Shown here piece by piece: positions 1 through 10,852 of a DNA stretch of 64,000 nucleotides. Each line of letters starts with the position of its first letter. The stretch's first letter is position 1. The notes under the pieces were generated by a model. It had not been told where the DNA came from and did no database searches. It worked only from the letters and a program-made list of their open reading frames with translations. The stretch spans positions 124,001 through 188,000 of the forward strand of contig JAJSPD010000039.1 in assembly GCA_021307315.1 (NCBI GenBank), written 5' to 3'. Both the position numbers and the translations under genes were made by a program. This stretch comes from Bisporella sp. PMI_857. Lineage: Eukaryota; Ascomycota; Leotiomycetes; Helotiales; Helotiaceae.

Positions 1-526
1 AGACAATCTCAGCAGAAGGATGGAGGGTGGCCTGGCACTTGGGGGATTTGCTTTTCATATGGTGCAATGTGGGCTCTCGAAACCCTTGCTCTGAATGGAG
101 AATATTATAGTACCAGTGACTACTCCCGACGAGGGTGTGAATTCCTTCTTTCTCTACAAAGAGAAGATGGAGGTTGGGGGGAGTCATATCTGAGCGCTGA
201 GCAAAAGACTTACATTGCGGAGAAGGAGTCTCAAGTTGTTCAGACTGCATGGGCATGCTTGGCTTTAATGGAGGCAAACTATCCAAACAAAGAACCAATT
301 ACGAAGGGAATCAAACTAGTTATGTCCCGGCAGCAAGCCAAGGGACAATGGCTACAGGAGGCGCTCGAAGGAAGTGTAGGGAGTGGGTACGCACGCATGA
401 GCTCCCATAATTTTTTACCAGACTGACTTGATTAGGGTGTTTTCTCATCCGAATTACAAGATTATATGGCCTGTTAGAGCGTTTGGTCAATATATTCAGA
501 GATATGGCAATGAGGAGTTGCACTAA
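1..526 (+). CDS. Oxidosqualene cyclase (lanosterol-synthase superfamily), 3' end only
   Basis: This is the C-terminal part of a triterpene cyclase, an enzyme that folds 2,3-oxidosqualene (or a related polyprene) into a polycycle at the ER membrane. Reading from base 1 in frame, the protein shows two QW repeats (QQKDGGWPGTWG and QREDGGWGES), the family segment SQVVQTAWACLALMEA and the late motif PNYKIIWP followed by QYIQRYG, as at the C-terminus of fungal cyclases. A 49-nt GT-AG intron is inferred at 387-435; splicing there joins GSG to VFSHPNYK and gives a stop at 524-526. The catalytic DCTAE region lies off the left edge, so sterol synthase and dedicated triterpene cyclase cannot be told apart. 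Its neighbours, an FAD monooxygenase and a UbiA prenyltransferase, favour a secondary-metabolic cyclase. Confidence 0.88.
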
Positions 527-1126
527 GACATTAAGATACTACTTTTCTTTCGGGAGGTAGCCTTAATGTTGTTCTTCTTACCATATTTACATATACGAGC
601 GGCACGAAGCAGTCTATAGTCACCAGATTTCAAGAATTAAATGTGCACCGTTTTATATTAGTACAGCTCAGCAAATATTTGACAACATTGTGAGAACATT
701 GACCTTATGCAATGGCAGATAATACGCAAGTAGAAAAGTCATATCTTATATCTATCTCTCCCTCGCTTTGGTAAATGTCTTCTCAGAACCTCAGTCTATT
801 TCAAAAGAAGCTGCGCTTGAGGCAAGTTCTTTAAATATCTGGCCACGTTGGAGCTTTCCTTTTAATCATGAGTTGTTTGTCCGAACCGCAGCTGAGCGGA
901 CTCATAGAGAGCATGCATTCTCGCCTTAAAGATCTAAAGAGTATCTAAAGCCTTCTATTATAATGCAATGAGAATGACGCAATCTGTAAGATCAAAGAAG
1001 AAGATAAAAACACATCCGAGGGACAGCATTAATCGTTTATTCCATCTCTAGACGCAGAGCGGATATCTAGGCTGAAGCAGCTTTAATTAAATCTTGCTAT
1101 ATCTGACCTTAGCGCAAAAGACTTCT
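527..1126. other. Intergenic, convergent 3' ends
   Basis: This 600-base spacer separates the 3' ends of the cyclase and of the monooxygenase fusion gene. It is AT-rich and no reading frame or RNA gene was recognised in it. Confidence 0.6.
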
Positions 1127-3745
1127 CTACCAATATCCTCGACTCTTCTTGGTGGGGGTTCGGCCCTCAGGCTTATCATTTCTCCTCTCCGCTAACAGCT
1201 CCTCCCTCCATGCCCATCCCACTGCCATTGCTGCCCCTGGTCCAATCAACATGATGGTGCTCGCCAAAATCCCAATAACTTTCGCCCATGTAGCCTTTAG
1301 CCTTCTTGACTTCTTTAAGTCACGGAAGTGGAGCAGCAGCCATATGAGTCCACTACTGAGTGTTATCAGTTCGTTATTTCTCATGAGTAGTCTAAAACCT
1401 GGAGTTGCCGGCCGTAATATGTTTTGATATGTTCCTATTCCAGGTAGAAGATATCTTGTATCGCCTGTCGCAGTGATCCAAAGATATAAATGAGCGACCC
1501 CACTGACAGCCGCACCGAATGCGTATGCCTGGCGCAAGTATGGCATGTCTGCACGAGGGTTCTCAATACGGTCGTGAAAAGTGGTATCGGAAACAAATGA
1601 CGCAAAGAAACGATGAAAAATAGCAGTCCAAATGGGAAACAGCTGCCATATTCCATTAATATATTGATGTGCTTTTGTAGATAACCCGAGGAAGTGGTAG
1701 ATGCTTGGGAGAACATATCCCACCCCGACAGCAGCAACAACTGTCTTAGCATATTTTGTTGGTACAAGACGATTATCAGGAGCAGCATACTTGTCCAATG
1801 ATGACTGTATGTAATGGAGGAAGTAGTATGTAGGAGCGGCATATCCGAAACCTTTCAATTGACCTGCGATGCTGAAGATTGTCGATAGGGCTGCAAAAGT
1901 AAGAACATTCCCTCGTCGCATGCTCTCAATAGTCCAGATAATCTGTAGTGGAGCCATATCGCCCATGAATTCAATTATCTGGCGCTCTTCCGTGAGGCTT
2001 AGTTCATGCACAGGGGATAGGAAGGCATGTGAATTAATCCATTTCATGCTGTAGGATATTGCTGTGTGCACCGCCATGGTCTTATTTCCAAAAGGCACTT
2101 CACCGTTACCACTGAGTGGATATACGGGACGTACAGTGGGCCCTAAAGTAAGGCGAGCAGCAAATAGAAGCCCTAAAAGAGGAAGAGTCCAGAACATTCT
2201 CCATGCAGAGCTAGCACTTTGATGACCACTCTGTGCATTTCTATATGGCATTGCCGCGTTCAAAGACTTCTCAGGTAGGGGTAGAAAGTCGAGTTTTTCT
2301 GCCCCCCTTACAGTCTCACAGAATATGTCTACAGGAATGTCTCCTCCATGCGGCACCACATAGAAGACAATCAGCTTCTGTATATAGTTTGACATGGCCT
2401 CAACCCGGGTGGCCAAGTTAGCTGTATCGCAGATACTCTTGGTGCGCACCTGTCGGCTTTGTTGATATTCCACAAGAATATGCCGTATATGTTTAATCGA
2501 AGGGCGGGTTTTACCATAAGTCTTATTCAATTTGTTTAGATTGTTCGCGAGAGCCGCTGCACTTTCTATGGCCCAATTACCCCCTTGGCCACTATTACCG
2601 TATTGTTAGTGATTTATAAACTATACAAGTCACAGACATCTTACATGTTCGGAGTCATCTTGTGAATTGAATCTCCCAAGCAAACAAATCGGTCAAAAGT
2701 CCAGTGGCTATATTGTGCCTCCTGAAGAGCGGTTAATGACGTACAAATTTTTCGTTTCCATATTGTGTCAAAAGTGACATGTTCTGAGACATATCGTTTC
2801 AGATATGGTTTTATGAACTCTGGCTCGTCCGCCTTGGTAAATTGAGGTATATTCGAGGTGTGATAGGTCTGGTCCATTCTCTCAAATATAAACCAGAAAC
2901 AGCGATCTCCTTTGCCTGGGACAACCAGGAAGGACCAATCCTCATTGAATGCCCGGTATTGAGTGTTATTTTCTAAGCCAGGCACGCTGGAGGAAATACC
3001 AAAAAGACACCTATACTCAGATAGCATGGCTACGTGGAGTCAGTTCTATTCCCATTCTTGTGTACATAAGATATCAGTGCACACTTGCCCATTTTATCCT
3101 TTTCTAGGTTTTTAAGTGCGTGCTTGCTTTCTGCATGCCGCCACATCTCGCGGCGGATCCTGCTGTGAACACCATCGGCGCCAGCAACTATGTCTCCTTC
3201 AAATTTAGAACCATCGTCACATTGTACAACAACACCATTCGCGACTTGGTCAACTGCCGTCACCTTTTTGTTGACGAGGACCCTTTTTTTTTCTGGCAAA
3301 CGATCGAGCAGAATCTTAAGCACGCGTTGACGCTCCAAAAAAGAGATTGGATATCCCATACTACCTCCCTCTACAGTCAGCGAAACATTCTTTCGTGTAA
3401 TGAGTCTGTGCGAAAGAATATGATGCATAATACATACCGTGCATTCATGAGGTGCGGAAAGTCTACTTTCTGCACCAAGATACCTTTTCCTGTGACAACT
3501 TCCAGCCATACCGGCGGCTCAATAAGCGGTTCGATATCATCGTAGATCCCAATTTGGTCAAGGATACGGAGACCGTTTGCGAAAAGCCCAATTGAAGCTC
3601 CAACCTGGGGATCAACTCTGTCTCGAGCCTCAAGAACGACAAAGTCAATACCTGCGCGGTACAAACTGTGAGCCAGAACAAGTCCTGCGATTGACCCGCC
3701 AACAATAATCACCTTGAGACCACCCTGCTTATTTTTCTCTACCAT
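1127..3745 (-). CDS. PaxM-like FAD-dependent monooxygenase fused to a polytopic membrane domain
   Basis: Four exons on the minus strand (3438-3745, 3089-3360, 2645-3029, 1127-2591) encode 809 residues. Residues 1 to about 450 are a PaxM-type flavin monooxygenase: dinucleotide-binding VGGSIAGL near 15-22, the GADGVHSR motif near 163-170, and [16 protein letters not shown] near 312-327, completed exactly by splicing at 2645/2591. Such enzymes epoxidise prenyl chains before cyclisation in indole-diterpene and meroterpenoid pathways. Residues about 453-785 form a strongly hydrophobic domain with roughly seven or more membrane segments, starting at [17 protein letters not shown]. PaxM itself is only about 480 residues long, so this domain is an extension. 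The second intron (3030-3088) appears to use a GC donor (GCAAGT); a GT alternative four bases inside it would add two residues. The start is the first ATG before the FAD motif. The UbiA gene is divergent, 595 bp away. The role of the membrane domain is unknown; a cyclase is one guess. Confidence 0.85.
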
Positions 3746-4340
3746 AGTAGCTGATGGCTACGAGTCTTATAATGCAGTATATTCACAAATGCTTATACGA
3801 ACACTCTTTTGCATCACCCTTTCACAGTTTAGTCTCTTTGACGACGATCATATGGCCTGGATATCTACACGTACCTGAAACTTAAGGTCAATGCTACTTG
3901 GCGAGTTGAGAAGTTATTCTGTTGTATAGTCATTTTCTCCAGTTACCCTGCCTTGTGAAATGGCGTGTTTTGGGCAATACAATGATTACTGTGCACGCCT
4001 TCCGACTTGGCTAGCCAAATGCTTACCTGCATACAGTAGGTCAGATATAGCACCCAGACAATCAGATTGCCGCTTCGCCTTGGCATGGCCGTTTCGCCCT
4101 GCCAGGATCTTTATGTCGCCGCACAACGACAAATGATATTACTGGCTCGCGCTAGCATTTATCGTGAAACAGAAATTAATGGATGACCAGAATTGGGAGG
4201 TGAATATTTGTACGGGCAAAATTATCTTCCTCCAATTTCTAAACAATACACAAAGGATATGAAGCTCGCTCAGGCTATTGTTGGCCAGCATTGATTTTGA
4301 AACTCATTTTCACCTCTATCGATTATACGATTGTCAAAAA
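3746..4340. promoter_or_regulatory. Shared divergent upstream region of the monooxygenase and prenyltransferase genes
   Basis: 595 bases separate the two divergent start codons, so both promoters must lie here. Co-regulation of the pair is plausible. No specific operator was recognised. Confidence 0.45.
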
Positions 4341-5534
4341 ATGGCTAAGAACAAGGCAGTCTCAAGCACGACAGATACACCACACAATTTGTTCAAAGGA
4401 ATATGGCAGCTTTCTCGCTTGCATACCTTTGAAGGGTTGTCAACTGCAAGTATCGGCTGTATGTTAAAGAACTTAATATAAATATTGCGCTCCATTCTGG
4501 AACTGAGGGTTTAAGAACAAGTCTCTAAGTTAACCGTTGTATCAGGGCTGGCATTATTCGTCTATGCGATTGAGCAAAGAGTTACCTTCAGCGCTCTGAA
4601 GACACCGTTCCTCGGAATAGCAGCGAGCTATGGCTTCACTCACGCTGTATTTTGCATGTGGAAGTGAGTTAAGACTACCCGAAATCTTACGTTATTCGTG
4701 CGACTTCATGCCATAGATGATATCGTATTTCGATCAAGGGAAATTTCTTGTCCTATACGCTGACGTTGACTTCTAATAGTGATATCTGCGACAGAAAAGT
4801 AGATGGAAAAGTCGCACGAACAAAAAAGCGCCCGCTTCCGTCAGGCATGATCACCTACCCAGAAGCTATGGTGGCATTTATTCTCGGAGTCTTTATTTCA
4901 GTAGGCGTGACGTATGCAATCCTGGGCGAGGAGACAACAATAGCCATGATTCCAGCTTGGGTCGGATCTTTCATTTATCCATTTGCAAAACGTGCAATAT
5001 GGGCCCCCCAAGTTATCCTTGGTTTGACAATGGCGGCTTGCGTTCTTCCTCCATGGGTAGCGCTAGGTAATGATTGGACTGATAAGGGTTTACCAACTAG
5101 TCTTTTTGGCGCAATATTCTGCTGGCTGGTTTATCTTGACTTAATATATGCGTCTCAGGTGAGCCTTGAATCATATGAACGTCATTTGAATTAATACTAA
5201 ACTCCATTTCTAGGATCGTCCGGATGACGAAAAGGCTGGCGTCAAGTCCCTAGCCGTATGGCTTGGTGATAACCTAAAGTTGGGTCTGAGCGTCCTTGGC
5301 CTTGCTCAGATTATCTTCTTTACCCAGGCCGGATTCCAAGCTTCGGTGTCCACGTTCTTCTGGATCTTCGGTATTGGTGTGTGGGCGATGTCTGTTCCCT
5401 GGAGTGTTCTGTCCTTGAACCTTCAAGATCGACATTCAGGCGGCCGCATATTCCTTGGAAATGCTGTTCTTGTGTTATATCTTACAGCAATTGCAGGTGG
5501 AGATGTTTGGACAGTCTCAAAATTACGGCTCTAG
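4341..5534 (+). CDS. UbiA-family membrane prenyltransferase
   Basis: Four exons (4341-4458, 4546-4663, 4780-5158, 5214-5534) give 311 residues. The first Asp-rich motif is NDICDRKVDG followed by RTKKRPLPSG, and its N is created by splicing at 4663/4780. The second is DRPDDEKAGVKSLA, which begins at the exon 4 boundary. Both bind prenyl diphosphate through Mg2+ in the UbiA superfamily. The remainder is hydrophobic, with about eight or nine membrane segments. The family transfers a prenyl chain to an aromatic or other acceptor; some fungal members are terpene cyclases instead (the fumagillin Fma-TC type), and sequence alone does not exclude that. It is divergent from the FAD monooxygenase gene and close to an oxidosqualene cyclase, as in a terpenoid cluster. 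The start is the first ATG upstream of the conserved GIWQLSRLHTFEG segment. Confidence 0.9.
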
Positions 5535-7359
5535 TCGTGGTGCGGTAGCCCTGGGTGAACCCTGCGAGCACTATAATGATAAAAGTGAGGTTCTTAGTTA
5601 GAATCCTACAGCTGGAGGTGGTCGAATAGACTATAATGAATCAGATAGTCAGATAGATTGCAGGATCTCGAAGCAAGAGTTTTCTAATATTTTATATTGA
5701 AGGGACATGAAAAATAAGAAGTCTTCGTACTGGACTCTACTTTTCTGCAATGAAATTGTCTTTATCTCTCTGTATGACCTTTGGTGTCTTATGCTGTGCC
5801 GCCATTTCTCCAAAGTTTTCGATCTCGAAGATTTTCTTACACAGGTAGTGCCTCTCAAACCATTTAGCGGATGAAGCTTTTGTTAGTTCAACTTTTTTTC
5901 ATTGCCGGACTTGTATTAGTTGTAATTTAGCTCTACTATCATTAGTACTCGAGAAGCTACGAACATCCAATCAGTCCCATGCTCAATGATATCGGCTAAG
6001 TAGGATACTTGTTTCTAAGATGGACCTATAATTATCGATCTCAGTAATTCTCATGTGCCTCTCGCCACCATATGGAATATCGTTAATGGCCAAGCTCCAT
6101 TCAATTAAGTTTTATAATATTTAGAATGGTTTCTTTCCTGTTTTATATATTCTACTTAGGGATTATTTTTCATTAAGACAATAAAAGTGCTCGAAGCGCA
6201 AAAGTAGTATAGCATCTGGTGTGGCTCAAAACCTGTTTAAGAAACAGAGGAGTATTGAAAAGGAAGGTGCACGAGATAAAGGTAGAAACTACTGGGTACT
6301 GGCCATCATCAACAAATGCTAGGCATGAATATAACATGGCTCGCAAGCACAAGTTTTTCCAAGCCGTGCTCAACAGCCACCCATCCCTTAACCTTAACCT
6401 TAGCTTGTAGATTGGTAACTTGAATTCAAGCCCAAGGCTCGTACTTGCAGTCCGATATACATGTATAATACAATGGGATGTATTCATTTGCTGTTGCGTG
6501 TAATGTAACCGTTCTCCTATACCAAGAAATAATCTACTTTCCAATATAAAACGGTTCTTGAATAGCTGAAGACGTCAGAAAAACCACGCCAACAAGGCGA
6601 GAATGCGATAGGCAGTGCTGCTTTTCTTGAAAATCCACACCGTCGATTATGAAATCGACTATGGAGACGTGGAGCTAACCATCCATGAGAGTAGATGAAG
6701 TCACGATATGAAGAACTCTTTCCACCACCCTGCTTCTCATGCTCATCCATCATGCTCGACTAGACTATAAAGAGAGGTGCCGACCGAGAAGTCTACGACT
6801 ATCACTCCCCAGGGCCGCAGGGCTGAATGGAAAGGGTCAGCATCTGCACAGCTCTCTACCTGGATCTACCTGCCCCTGCCTAGCCATTAATGCATATCTC
6901 AAACTTTGACACAAGTTGCCATAGTGATATTTTGGGAAATGCATCCTGGCCGGTTGGTATCCAGAGGAAATTTACGAAAGCTTCTGAACAAATACTGAGA
7001 TGAGAAGCCTGCCCTACCATACTTCGATATCTCTACATCTCCCTAAGGAGGTCCAGATAGAGATGTAAGGAGTCTCATGGCTGGAATATCTACTAGAGCA
7101 ATACATCGTAGCAACGGATTTATGAGCATGCACAATGAAGCATTTCCTTCGCACAATACTCTCCTATTCTTAACAATATAATACAATCTGGGCTTGATAT
7201 GCTCAATATACATCTTTAAGCGACCCGCTAACCCTTAGTATGCCGCTAATTACCATGGTGAAGAGGAGAGTATAAGCTCATGAGCTGCCCACCTCAGAAC
7301 AAGTGTACAAGAAATGTAGCGCTCAAGGATATCTTACCAACCTAGACCGTCTCCTATTT
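5535..7359. other. Long intergenic region, no gene recognised
   Basis: 1.8 kb of mostly AT-rich sequence at the edge of the terpenoid cluster. The longest open frame (6173-6544, minus, 123 codons) has no recognisable domain and is not supported as a gene. A short inverted repeat (TACATCTC/GAGATGTA) lies near 7030-7075. Confidence 0.5.
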
Positions 7360-9172
7360 CTACTTTTTCTCGCCATCTGCACCGAAGAAACCCGTAAATC
7401 CGCTCTTCATCATCTTCATGCTCTCCTCCTTCATCTTCTCTTCATTCATTTGTTCCTCCTTCAGCCATTTCTCGCCATTTTCTCGAATCTCCTTCTCGAG
7501 CGCGAGATAGTTCTTCATTGCCCGTTCGCGATGTTGATCCTGTAGTGTCTTACCTTGCGCCATGCCTTCTGAGAGTGTCTGTTCACCATCCTGTCCTTGC
7601 ATCTTCAGACCTAACGCGCTGCTTAGGAATCCCAGACCGTTGGCTTTAGGTTTCCGCTTCTGTTCCTCGGCTACTTGCGCGGCAAACTTCTTTCGTTGAA
7701 GAGCATCACGACGGGCAAACTCAGTGGGGATATGTGCTCCTTCGAAGCTCTTGATAGCAGTTCGGACATCTTTAACGTCCATTGTAGCGATGAATTCTAA
7801 GAAGGGAATCATGGCGACAAGCTCCTTATCGTCCTTGTCACCTTTCCATTTTGGAAGAATGATGGCATTTTCTGGCTGTTTGCTTGTGTGGGCTGGATTC
7901 GTGTCCATAATGATTACGCGGTTTAGAGGTCGATTCAAATATGATAGATCCTGCTTCTGTTAGTTATATTTAATCCCCTCAAATGGCGGTACATACTTTG
8001 ATATACTCGCCATTCTCGTAATGTGTAGCTTCACGGTATAACGGCCAACTGATTATGCGGAAAGGATCAAGTTTGCGATATACAGGGTCTGCCATTGCCC
8101 AAGGTTGTGAGGTAAAGAGGCAGAGCTCATAGTACTGTGATAGATAACGGAGGAAATAGTCCAAACCAGGTCGTTTAGCCATTCTCCAACCATGTTCCCG
8201 AGTCCACTCGCTGTGAAGTAACAGGTCATCCAAACTTAACACCAAAGTATATGGTCGTGCGAAAATGGGATCCTCGTCAGGAAGAAGTTTTTGAAAGGCA
8301 GGTTCGTGGTAGTAACTCAACTGGTCTCCCATGCGTGCTCTCGCTCTCTTCCACATTAATCCTAAAGACCATCCTGAGGGAGCTTCTTCCTTATGTTTTG
8401 CTTCCTCCTCGTCGTTTTCCCAATTTCTTCCTAGGTAGATCACTCCTGTTATGGAGAAGGCGGCAAAAAAAGCGTACATTATATTGGCAGCTCGTGCCCG
8501 CTTCTTATCTGATGATGAGATGTAAGCTGATGCTGGCAGTTCTCCTTTTCCTCGTCCTGATCCAGAGCTGTCCGCTTCAGTCAAGTCAACGGCTGACAGC
8601 GGTGATTTGCCCGACATTTCATATTCTAGAGTCGAAGGAATGCCTTTTGTTAAATCTGGTAAGGGCCCGCTAGGCTGGGAGTGCTCAGCGCCAGTGGCAG
8701 ATGTAGAGTCGGTCTCTGGCGCATTATTCTCTGAAGGAGAGGCGTGCTTGAGTTCTGGCCGACTTCCGGAAAATGCTGGACCCTCGCCTCTCCTCGAAGC
8801 AGAATTTGGGCTGCCCCCGCCTGTGCCTTCGGATTGGAATGTTGTATTGCGCTGGGGGGATACGCCTTTGCTGATTTCATCTTGACTGTTCGAATAGTCA
8901 GGTTTTATGAACTTGTCACTACTTCGAGCTCCGTGTTGAGATCCCTTGAAAGCCTCTGATGCGCCACTCAGTTGTGATGATCTCGGATAATCTGTAGGTT
9001 TCTTTTGATTGGGGTTATTATGATTCTGGTGATTATTTGATCGGCTGTTTCGTGCCATGGACCGATTCCATACTGTTGTGGACGAGGCTATTCGGTAGGT
9101 TGCAGAAGTTGTCCGCAAAGCGGGATTCTGTAACGACCGGAACACCACCCTAGAGATCATGTTGGGCAGCAA
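7360..9172 (-). CDS. TIM50: TIM50, mitochondrial inner-membrane translocase subunit
   Basis: Two exons (7997-9172 and 7360-7950, with a 46-nt intron at 7951-7996) encode 588 residues. TIM50 is the presequence receptor of the TIM23 complex and passes preproteins from TOM to the channel. The protein has a basic, Ser/Arg-rich mitochondrial presequence, a long low-complexity linker, one membrane segment (ANIMYAFFAAFSITGVIYLG) and then an FCP1-like domain. The domain shows PYTLVLSLDDLLLHSEW, KRPGLDYFLRYLSQYYELCL and IIMDTNPAH. The phosphatase signature DxDx(T/V) reads LDDLL, as expected for a non-catalytic TIM50. The C-terminus is a charged helix ending in GFTGFFGADGEKK. Splicing joins GEYIK to DLSYLNRPL in phase 0. 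Confidence 0.95.
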
Positions 9173-9964
9173 GAGACCTATAGTGTTGCAGCTTCAGTCA
9201 AGAAGATACGTTGTGGCAGTCGCAATGGGTTGTGTATTCCTCTACATCACCTCACGAAATATTTCTAGCTATCTCTTCTAAGCGAGTCGGGCGGTGAGCC
9301 AGTAATGACGGAAGTTTTCTCATGCAATATCTTTGCTTGCAGTACAAAGGACCGTGAAAGGGTTATGCAAACAGAGTAATAGCTAGACGAAAAATATACA
9401 GAGTGCTTAATTTCAATGCGAAACAGCTATAGATCACCTTTTATTTGATCCGAATCAGGCAGAGCAACCAGCTGGCAGAATTACGGGAGGGCGTTGAATT
9501 AGCTCTCTCGTACTGTGTATCTATTAGTAGCCACGCTAGTACGGGCCATAAAATCCCGACGTCGGCAACAGAACTTTCCCTCCTTCAAAGTTGACCTCGT
9601 TGAAGAAATTTGACCTAACGCCTCATCATTCCTCCATGGACGCACGGTTGATTAGAGACGAGCAGAAAAAATATGTCGATTTCAAGAATTGCCTTCATGG
9701 CTGGTTCCTTTAACTAGGAGCTGGCCCAGAAATTGAAGTCTTTCCCGTGTCGCCATCACATAACCCTAAGGAGGGAGTAGCTGGACAGCCACAATATCTT
9801 TACCTAAATATCCACGGATTTGTGTGATTAGTTGCAATCCGTTATTAATTCATTTTTAGAACTGTTCTATCGTCTTTTTGAAAATTTCCTCTTGCCAGTG
9901 GCGTAGAGCCTGTCTCAACACACGACCAGCCCCATCTCAGTGATCATCAAGAGTCTTCGGTCTA
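9173..9964. promoter_or_regulatory. Divergent upstream region between TIM50 and the 2EXR-like gene
   Basis: 792 bases lie between two divergent start codons and must contain both promoters. No specific element was recognised. Confidence 0.4.
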
Positions 9965-10852
9965 ATGACACAAATGAGAAACAATGTGCCGAGCATTCGC
10001 TCCGTTGCCAGCACATCTACCGCAGCAGCAACAACTCTTGTCTCATCTGCATACCCATCCGCATATCCTTCCGAAGCTGAAATTGAATCCGAAGCAGAGG
10101 ATGATAAGCAACCTGCAAAGAAAGGACCGACCTTCCCTTTCCTCTCCCTCCCCTCAGAACTCCGAACGAAGATATATGACATGGTATTCACTGCCGCACC
10201 AATCATCATAGACCTTGACCCATCAACCTTTTCTCTTTTACATCGGAATAGACTTCTGGCTCTATTCTCCGTCTCTCGTCAAATTCATAGTGAAACAACG
10301 CATCGGTTCTTCAGCACCCATACCTTTCGAATCTTTCCTACATACCCAGGCCGGTACTTCAAGACTAAGAAGCCGCTATTGGCACGTCTTCCAAAGCATT
10401 ACAAAGCATCAATCACAAACCTGGAGCTACGTTTAGGGCCTGGCTGGAACAATCCTCCTCAAGGGTGGGTTGTGAACGAGGCTCTTGGTTTACATGAGTG
10501 CAGCAATGTGTCCATTCTCAAGGTTTTTGTGGAGTTCGATCCCTCTGAGCCTATATTCAGAGGTTTTCGTGCGTACGATGGCTTTTATGAAAACTTCTGT
10601 CAGCAACTATTAAAAGGCGTGTTGAAGGCTATTCCTAGCATCTCTACCGTGCAGTTTGATGCTTGGAGCTCTGTGAAACTCAACGGCGACATGATGCAAG
10701 GCTTAGGCCAAGTCGTTTCTACGTTTGAAAAATTTGTTGGCTGGGGACCTGAGAGAGGTTGGGATAAAGAAAGCGATGATGTTTGGCTCAATACCATACT
10801 TGCTAATGGTGGGGAGACGAAACTTACGAAGAATGTTACTATCTTTGCATGA
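9965..10852 (+). CDS. 2EXR-like fungal protein of unknown function
   Basis: A single-exon 295-residue protein. After a Ser/Ala-rich and acidic N-terminus of about 55 residues comes the signature FPFLSLPSELRTKIYDMVF, followed by LLALFSVSRQIHSETTHRFF. This is the arrangement of fungal 2EXR/F-box-like proteins: a short amphipathic LP.ELR..I motif, then a helix with SRQIHSE. The remainder (ITNLELRLGPGW, WGPERGW) has no motif tied to a reaction. These families are expanded in filamentous fungi and no biochemical role is established. It is divergent from TIM50. The start is the first ATG of the frame. Confidence 0.75.
   Translation: MTQMRNNVPSIRSVASTSTAAATTLVSSAYPSAYPSEAEIESEAEDDKQPAKKGPTFPFLSLPSELRTKIYDMVFTAAPIIIDLDPSTFSLLHRNRLLALFSVSRQIHSETTHRFFSTHTFRIFPTYPGRYFKTKKPLLARLPKHYKASITNLELRLGPGWNNPPQGWVVNEALGLHECSNVSILKVFVEFDPSEPIFRGFRAYDGFYENFCQQLLKGVLKAIPSISTVQFDAWSSVKLNGDMMQGLGQVVSTFEKFVGWGPERGWDKESDDVWLNTILANGGETKLTKNVTIFA

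Noticed and set aside
6173..6544. Minus-strand frame of 123 codons
   Set aside because: Located in AT-rich spacer, no domain, no signal peptide, composition like random sequence.
7360..9172. TIM50 as an FCP1-type phosphatase
   Set aside because: The catalytic DxDx(T/V) motif is not intact (LDDLL), and the membrane helix plus mitochondrial presequence fit TIM50.
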